Below, one piece after another: positions 12,492 to 13,708 of a stretch of 13,708 nt of DNA. Positions within the stretch are counted from its first letter, which is position 1. Each line of letters opens with the position of its first letter. This stretch comes from Pseudobdellovibrio sp. Lineage in GTDB: Bacteria > Bdellovibrionota > Bdellovibrionia > Bdellovibrionales > Bdellovibrionaceae. The notes beneath the pieces were generated by a model. The model searched no databases. It saw nothing but the letters and a program-made list of their open reading frames with translations, and was not told the origin of the DNA. The stretch lies in NCBI GenBank assembly GCA_025449725.1, contig JANWIU010000184.1, forward strand, positions 1 through 13,708, given 5' to 3'. Made by a program: the position numbers and the translations under genes.

Positions 12492-13708
12492 TTTTGTTGC
12501 TCGACGATTAAAGCCTCTGAACCACGTAATTTTTGAATTTTGCGGCCTGACCATACACGAAAGCGGTCAACATAGCCGTAAGCTGCAGGAACTACGATTA
12601 ACGTTAAGACTGTCGAACTTAAAACACCGCCAATGATCGCAACACCCATCGACTGGCGCTGAGTACCCAGCTCTGTCACACCGATAGCAATCGGCAACGT
12701 ACTGGCGATCAACGCCAGAGATGTCATCAAGATCGGACGAAGGCGCACGCGGCACGCTTTAACTAAAGCTTCGTTAAGACTCAGACCTTCTTTAAGTAAA
12801 TGCTGAGTGTAATCCACTAACAGGATCGAGTTCTTCGCAACAACTCCCATCAAAAGAATCAGACCGATAATGGAAAAGATATCGATCGACTTACCGAAAA
12901 CCAGTAACCCGATAAAGGCACCGGAAATGGCCAGCGGTAACGCCAGCAAGATAGTAAATGGCGTGATGAAACTTTCATATAACGATGCCAGCACGAGATA
13001 GATCAATAAGACACCGAGACCTAGGGCAACCAACATATTCGCCATCAAATCTTTAAAGTCCTGCGCTTGCCCTTCGAAGCGATAGGTGACGCCAACCGGA
13101 GGCGGCATTTCATTTTTTAAAATGGCTTCGATTTCATTTGTAACATCGCCCAATTGACCTTTAGGGCCCAAGTTCGCAGTGATCGCAATGTAACGGCCTT
13201 TATTCTGACGGTTAATTTGCGAGTAACCGACTTTTTTCTCGGCTTTTGCCACGCGCGAAAGAGGAACCATATTAAAATTCTGATTCGGAACAAATGTTGA
13301 ATTGAAGTTGGTCATCAAATCTTTTTCTGACTCGTTAAACATAACGCGAATGTCATACTCAATACCATTTTGACGGAAGACCGCCGGAACAGTTCCTTCG
13401 GTTCGATTACGGAGCTCTTCGCCGGCGATAACCGTTGAAACACCCAGGGCTTCAGACTTGTCGCGATCGAAGACCACATGATACTCCGGACTTCCTGAAC
13501 GGAAGTTGGTGTCCACGTCTAATAATCCTTTAATTTGCGAAATACGTTTTTGCAGTTTCAGGCCGTATTCAGACAATTGATCCAAATCATCGCCGACGAC
13601 AAAAAGATTAAGAGGTTTTTGCCCGCCACCGCTGATATCTACGTCTGTAATGGCAATTCTTGCTTGTGATTGCAGTGGCTCTACCAGCGCACGAACTTCA
13701 TCTTTAAC
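12488..13708 (-). CDS. RND efflux transporter of AcrB/HAE1 type, C-terminal part, cut by the window edge
   Basis: 406 residues are visible, open to the right edge with no start. RND pumps of this type export drugs, detergents or lipids from the inner membrane through a periplasmic adaptor and an outer-membrane channel, driven by protons. The fragment starts in the periplasmic porter domain (PLNLFVVGDDLDQL, GLLDVDTNFRSGSPEY, EYDIRVMF, GRYIAITANL), then passes FEGQAQDF into about five membrane segments (TM8-TM12). Family motifs include VLASLYESFITPF, the conserved GVVAKNSILLVDY (288-300) and RLRPILMTS followed by GVAIIGGVLSSTVLTLIVVP. HAE1 rather than heavy-metal type is suggested by the TM11-12 motifs. 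The stop shares TTAA with the selO stop. The rest of the gene and any adaptor lie beyond the edge. Confidence 0.92.
   Translation of the reverse strand, partial: VKDEVRALVEPLQSQARIAITDVDISGGGQKPLNLFVVGDDLDQLSEYGLKLQKRISQIKGLLDVDTNFRSGSPEYHVVFDRDKSEALGVSTVIAGEELRNRTEGTVPAVFRQNGIEYDIRVMFNESEKDLMTNFNSTFVPNQNFNMVPLSRVAKAEKKVGYSQINRQNKGRYIAITANLGPKGQLGDVTNEIEAILKNEMPPPVGVTYRFEGQAQDFKDLMANMLVALGLGVLLIYLVLASLYESFITPFTILLALPLAISGAFIGLLVFGKSIDIFSIIGLILLMGVVAKNSILLVDYTQHLLKEGLSLNEALVKACRVRLRPILMTSLALIASTLPIAIGVTELGTQRQSMGVAIIGGVLSSTVLTLIVVPAAYGYVDRFRVWSGRKIQKLRGSEALIVEQQN

Noticed and set aside
12567..12755. Minus-strand open frame inside the RND gene in another frame
   Set aside because: A shadow of the conserved TM11-TM12 coding sequence.

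Overview
The window looks like a stretch of ordinary chromosome from a Gram-negative bacterium of moderate GC content. An outer-membrane barrel, a lipoprotein with a lipobox, a Tat-exported high-potential iron-sulfur protein and an RND efflux pump show the double membrane. The gene mix, the many small secreted proteins without recognisable families and the tight packing suggest the Bdellovibrionota (Bdellovibrio and relatives). That placement is inference from gene style, not from a marker gene. No rRNA, tRNA, CRISPR array, insertion sequence or phage gene was seen.

Left part (1-4600): the edge holds the C-terminal end of a small protein on the plus strand. It meets, tail to tail, a secreted minus-strand protein that appears to be its paralogue. 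Upstream of the latter lie an acyl-CoA thioesterase and a stand-alone LuxR-type DNA-binding protein, all on the minus strand. A 270-base region carrying two near-palindromic repeats precedes luxR. Next come a CCA-adding/poly(A) polymerase-type nucleotidyltransferase (minus) and the diverging epoxyqueuosine reductase gene queG (plus), both concerned with tRNA. A small outer-membrane barrel gene converges on queG.

Middle (4600-8880): a plus-strand cluster of three genes with overlapping ends encodes an exported protein of unknown function, a ureohydrolase of formimidoylglutamase type and a low-specificity threonine aldolase. It converges on a minus-strand pair: a lipoprotein, and a Bcp/PrxQ peroxiredoxin whose lysine-rich N-terminal tail is encoded inside the lipoprotein gene in another frame, a 290-base same-strand overlap.

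Right part (8880-13708): a long-chain acyl-CoA ligase (fadD type) ends at a clear bidirectional terminator shared with the HiPIP gene. HiPIP and the pseudokinase AMPylator gene selO diverge. The space between them holds four 7-base repeats at an 11-base period, laid out like a Pho box and placed so as to touch both promoters. An RND transporter gene converges on selO and runs off the right edge.

Functional themes are tRNA processing and modification, fatty-acid activation and thioester hydrolysis, amino-acid breakdown, and redox defence (Bcp, SelO, HiPIP). The points most worth following up are the bcp/lipoprotein overlap, the repeat array between HiPIP and selO, and the tail-to-tail paralogues at the left edge.
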